NCBI RefSeq assembly: GCF_014645015.1 | Contig: NZ_BMLC01000002.1 | Location: forward strand, 248,001-312,000 | Length of the DNA stretch: 64,000 nucleotides | From: Salinibacterium xinjiangense | GTDB taxonomy: Bacteria; Actinomycetota; Actinomycetes; Actinomycetales; Microbacteriaceae | Direction of reading: 5' to 3' | Shown: in pieces, positions 62,854 through 64,000 of the stretch | Position numbering within the stretch: the first letter of the stretch is position 1 | Layout of the letters: the number at the start of each line of letters is the position of its first letter | Position numbers and translations under genes: made by a program | Notes under the pieces: model-generated | What the model saw: only the letters and a program-made list of their open reading frames with translations | What the model was told of the DNA's origin: nothing | Databases searched by the model: none

Positions 62854-63351
62854 CTAGTTGGAGACGGGATCTGCGCCGAGACCGTCGTAGATCCCGTCGG
62901 CACCAAGCACCGGGACCATCAGCTGCACCCCCGCGTTGTCGCCGTACTGCGCGTAGACGGGCATGAGGCCCCCCAGTTCCACGCCCGCGTTCGGTATGAC
63001 AATCTGTTCTTCGCCCTTATTGCCGAACGCCAGTGCTTCCCCGGCCTTGACCGCCTTGAGGTCGTTGAGGGGTTCGCCACCAGACTCGAACTGCAACTGG
63101 ACAGTTGCGTCATCGGTGCCGGAGTTGATGAGGGTGATGAGCAGGCTGACGGTCTTGCCATCGTCGCCGCTGATCGCCACGACGTTGCGCAGCTCGACCG
63201 ATCCGACCTGGCCCGCGACGCCGTTACCGGGGTTGTACTCGATGAGCGTGGCCTGCGGGGTGACGAAGGTGCATCCTGCAGTGCCCGCGAGCAGGGCGGC
63301 GGCGATGACGACGGATGCCGCAGCGCGGGCGAGAGGGTTGCGAGTTTTCAC
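62854..63351 (-). CDS. Secreted lipoprotein of unknown function
   Basis: 165 residues from a GTG. N-terminal basic-hydrophobic signal (ARAAASVVIAAALLAGTAGC) with lipobox GTAGC, then a beta-rich domain (VELRNVVAISGDDGKTVSLL) of the Ig-like or copper-chaperone-like kind common in actinobacterial lipoproteins. Convergent with regX3. Weak ribosome site. Confidence 0.78.
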   Translation of the reverse strand: MKTRNPLARAAASVVIAAALLAGTAGCTFVTPQATLIEYNPGNGVAGQVGSVELRNVVAISGDDGKTVSLLITLINSGTDDATVQLQFESGGEPLNDLKAVKAGEALAFGNKGEEQIVIPNAGVELGGLMPVYAQYGDNAGVQLMVPVLGADGIYDGLGADPVSN

Positions 63352-63456
63352 CCACTTAGCCTATCTTCTGGGGCGCACAGTAGAGGAGTAAGGCGACCCT
63401 AACCTTAAGATCGCCGCGATGACCTATTACCCCGGCGAAAGCACCCTCCTCTTCGG

Positions 63457-63582
63457 TTCGAGGCCGGTGACGCCGTCGTGTACGCGCATCACAGCGCCGC
63501 GACCCCCAGTGACGGGAAAACGTGGATCATCACCGAGGAAGAGCAGGCATTGCTCGGGCTCGACGAGGTTCTGGCATCCTGA
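63457..63582 (+). pseudogene. Collapsed carD remnant
   Basis: A frame without a start reads FEAGDAVVYAHHSAAT, matching the N-terminus of CarD (LFEVGETVVYPHHGAAT), and then jumps after ~8 unrelated codons to TEEEQALLGLDEVLAS, matching the CarD C-terminus (..LDEVLAS). About 110 internal residues are missing. carD normally sits here, upstream of ispD, in related genomes. The stop is four bases before ispD. Confidence 0.65.
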
Positions 63583-63586
63583 TGAC

Positions 63587-64000
63587 ATGATCGGGATTGT
63601 TGTCGTCGCTGCAGGCAGCGGAACCAGGCTGGGTGTCAGTGGGCCGAAGGCGTTTGTCGAACTCAAGGGGATCACGATTCTCGAGCGCGCGCTCGGGGGA
63701 GTGTTCCAGTCCGTGGAACCGGCACAGGTCGTCGTGGTCGCGCCGCGATCGCACCTCGTGGTCGCGCAGGCGATCGCCCGGCGAGCCGCGGGAGCGGCAT
63801 CCGGAGCCATTTCCGTCGTCGTCGGCGCGGAGCACCGCCAGGCCTCGGTTGCGGCGGGGCTCGCAGCCCTGGGTGACGACGTCGACATCGTGCTCGTGCA
63901 CGACGCGGCGAGGGCGTTGACTCCGGGTGAGGCGTTCGATCGAGTGGCCCGTGCCGTGCGCGCGAGCAACAATGGGGTCGTTCCGAGTCTTCCGGTCAGC
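63587..64000 (+). CDS. ispD: 2-C-methyl-D-erythritol 4-phosphate cytidylyltransferase, 3' end beyond the window
   Basis: MEP-pathway enzyme joining CTP to methylerythritol phosphate. 138 residues present: IGIVVVAAGSGTRLG CTP-binding loop with GPKAFVEL, then VVVVAPRSH and VLVHDAARALTPGEAFDRV. The ATG at 63587 lies four bases after the carD remnant stop; an in-frame ATG at 63419 is rejected because it would precede the conserved start of the fold. Cut by the window end. Confidence 0.93.
   Translation, partial: MIGIVVVAAGSGTRLGVSGPKAFVELKGITILERALGGVFQSVEPAQVVVVAPRSHLVVAQAIARRAAGAASGAISVVVGAEHRQASVAAGLAALGDDVDIVLVHDAARALTPGEAFDRVARAVRASNNGVVPSLPVS

Noticed and set aside
63419-63586. Upstream in-frame ATG as the ispD start
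   Set aside because: It would add a 56-residue unrelated extension and runs through the carD remnant in another frame.

Overview
The window is high-GC, densely packed actinobacterial DNA. The best fit is a member of the Microbacteriaceae. This rests on mycothiol synthase beside GlnR, MutT1 beside polyphosphate kinase, the order phoU / senX3-regX3 / (carD) / ispD, DUF222-HNH proteins, many GTG and TTG starts and many 1-14 bp stop/start overlaps. This is inference from gene content; no rRNA is present.

Layout. 1-8244: the 3' part of mfd, an overlapping UvrA-like ABC ATPase, then glyA-folD behind a ZTP (pfl) riboswitch, plus a 33-residue membrane peptide. 8465-12474: galactose genes galK-galT (minus) and deoR-type regulator-galM (plus), diverging from a perfect 12+12 bp palindromic operator. 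12477-14594: a VIT1-like transporter, small unknown proteins and an isolated sigma-region-2-like protein. 14676-26133: a coherent block resembling a mycobacterial DosR (DevR) dormancy regulon. It holds a DevS-like double-GAF kinase with a DevR-like regulator, three tandem-domain universal stress proteins, phosphoketolase, a PPOX flavoprotein, a DoxX-like membrane protein, a short-chain dehydrogenase and a P1B-type ATPase. DosR-box-like sites of 14 bp lie in front of its transcription units.

26141-38926: a dehydrogenase remnant, a large DUF4132 protein, then an amino-sugar locus (ROK repressor, ABC transporter, ROK kinase, nagA, GH20 hexosaminidase) with two similar ROK-type operators, then an amine-oxidase-like flavoprotein. 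39034-41388: tRNA-Lys, a conserved actinobacterial protein, and sigK with its anti-sigma factor. 41710-50594 (minus strand): pstSCAB, mutT1, ppk, mshD and glnR, with a PHO-box-like repeat in front of pstS. 50641-55840: small membrane proteins, a nitrobindin-like protein, ygfZ, a FUSC transporter, a methyltransferase and gpmA.

55841-60112 is the least ordered part. It holds a cupin, a truncated RtcB remnant, an N-terminally short LysE exporter, a DUF222-HNH protein and a 16-bp minisatellite. 60113-64000 holds phoU diverging from senX3-regX3 over a second PHO-box-like array, a lipoprotein, a collapsed carD remnant and the start of ispD.

The main connecting themes are phosphate (pst, phoU, senX3-regX3, ppk, all within 23 kb), a hypoxia/dormancy-type regulon, and sugar catabolism under local repressors. 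The less expected observations are the dormancy-type regulon with phosphoketolase, two copies of a long hairpin repeat at convergent gene ends, strong hairpins after both solute-binding-protein genes, the carD remnant at its expected locus, and the isolated sigma-2-like protein.
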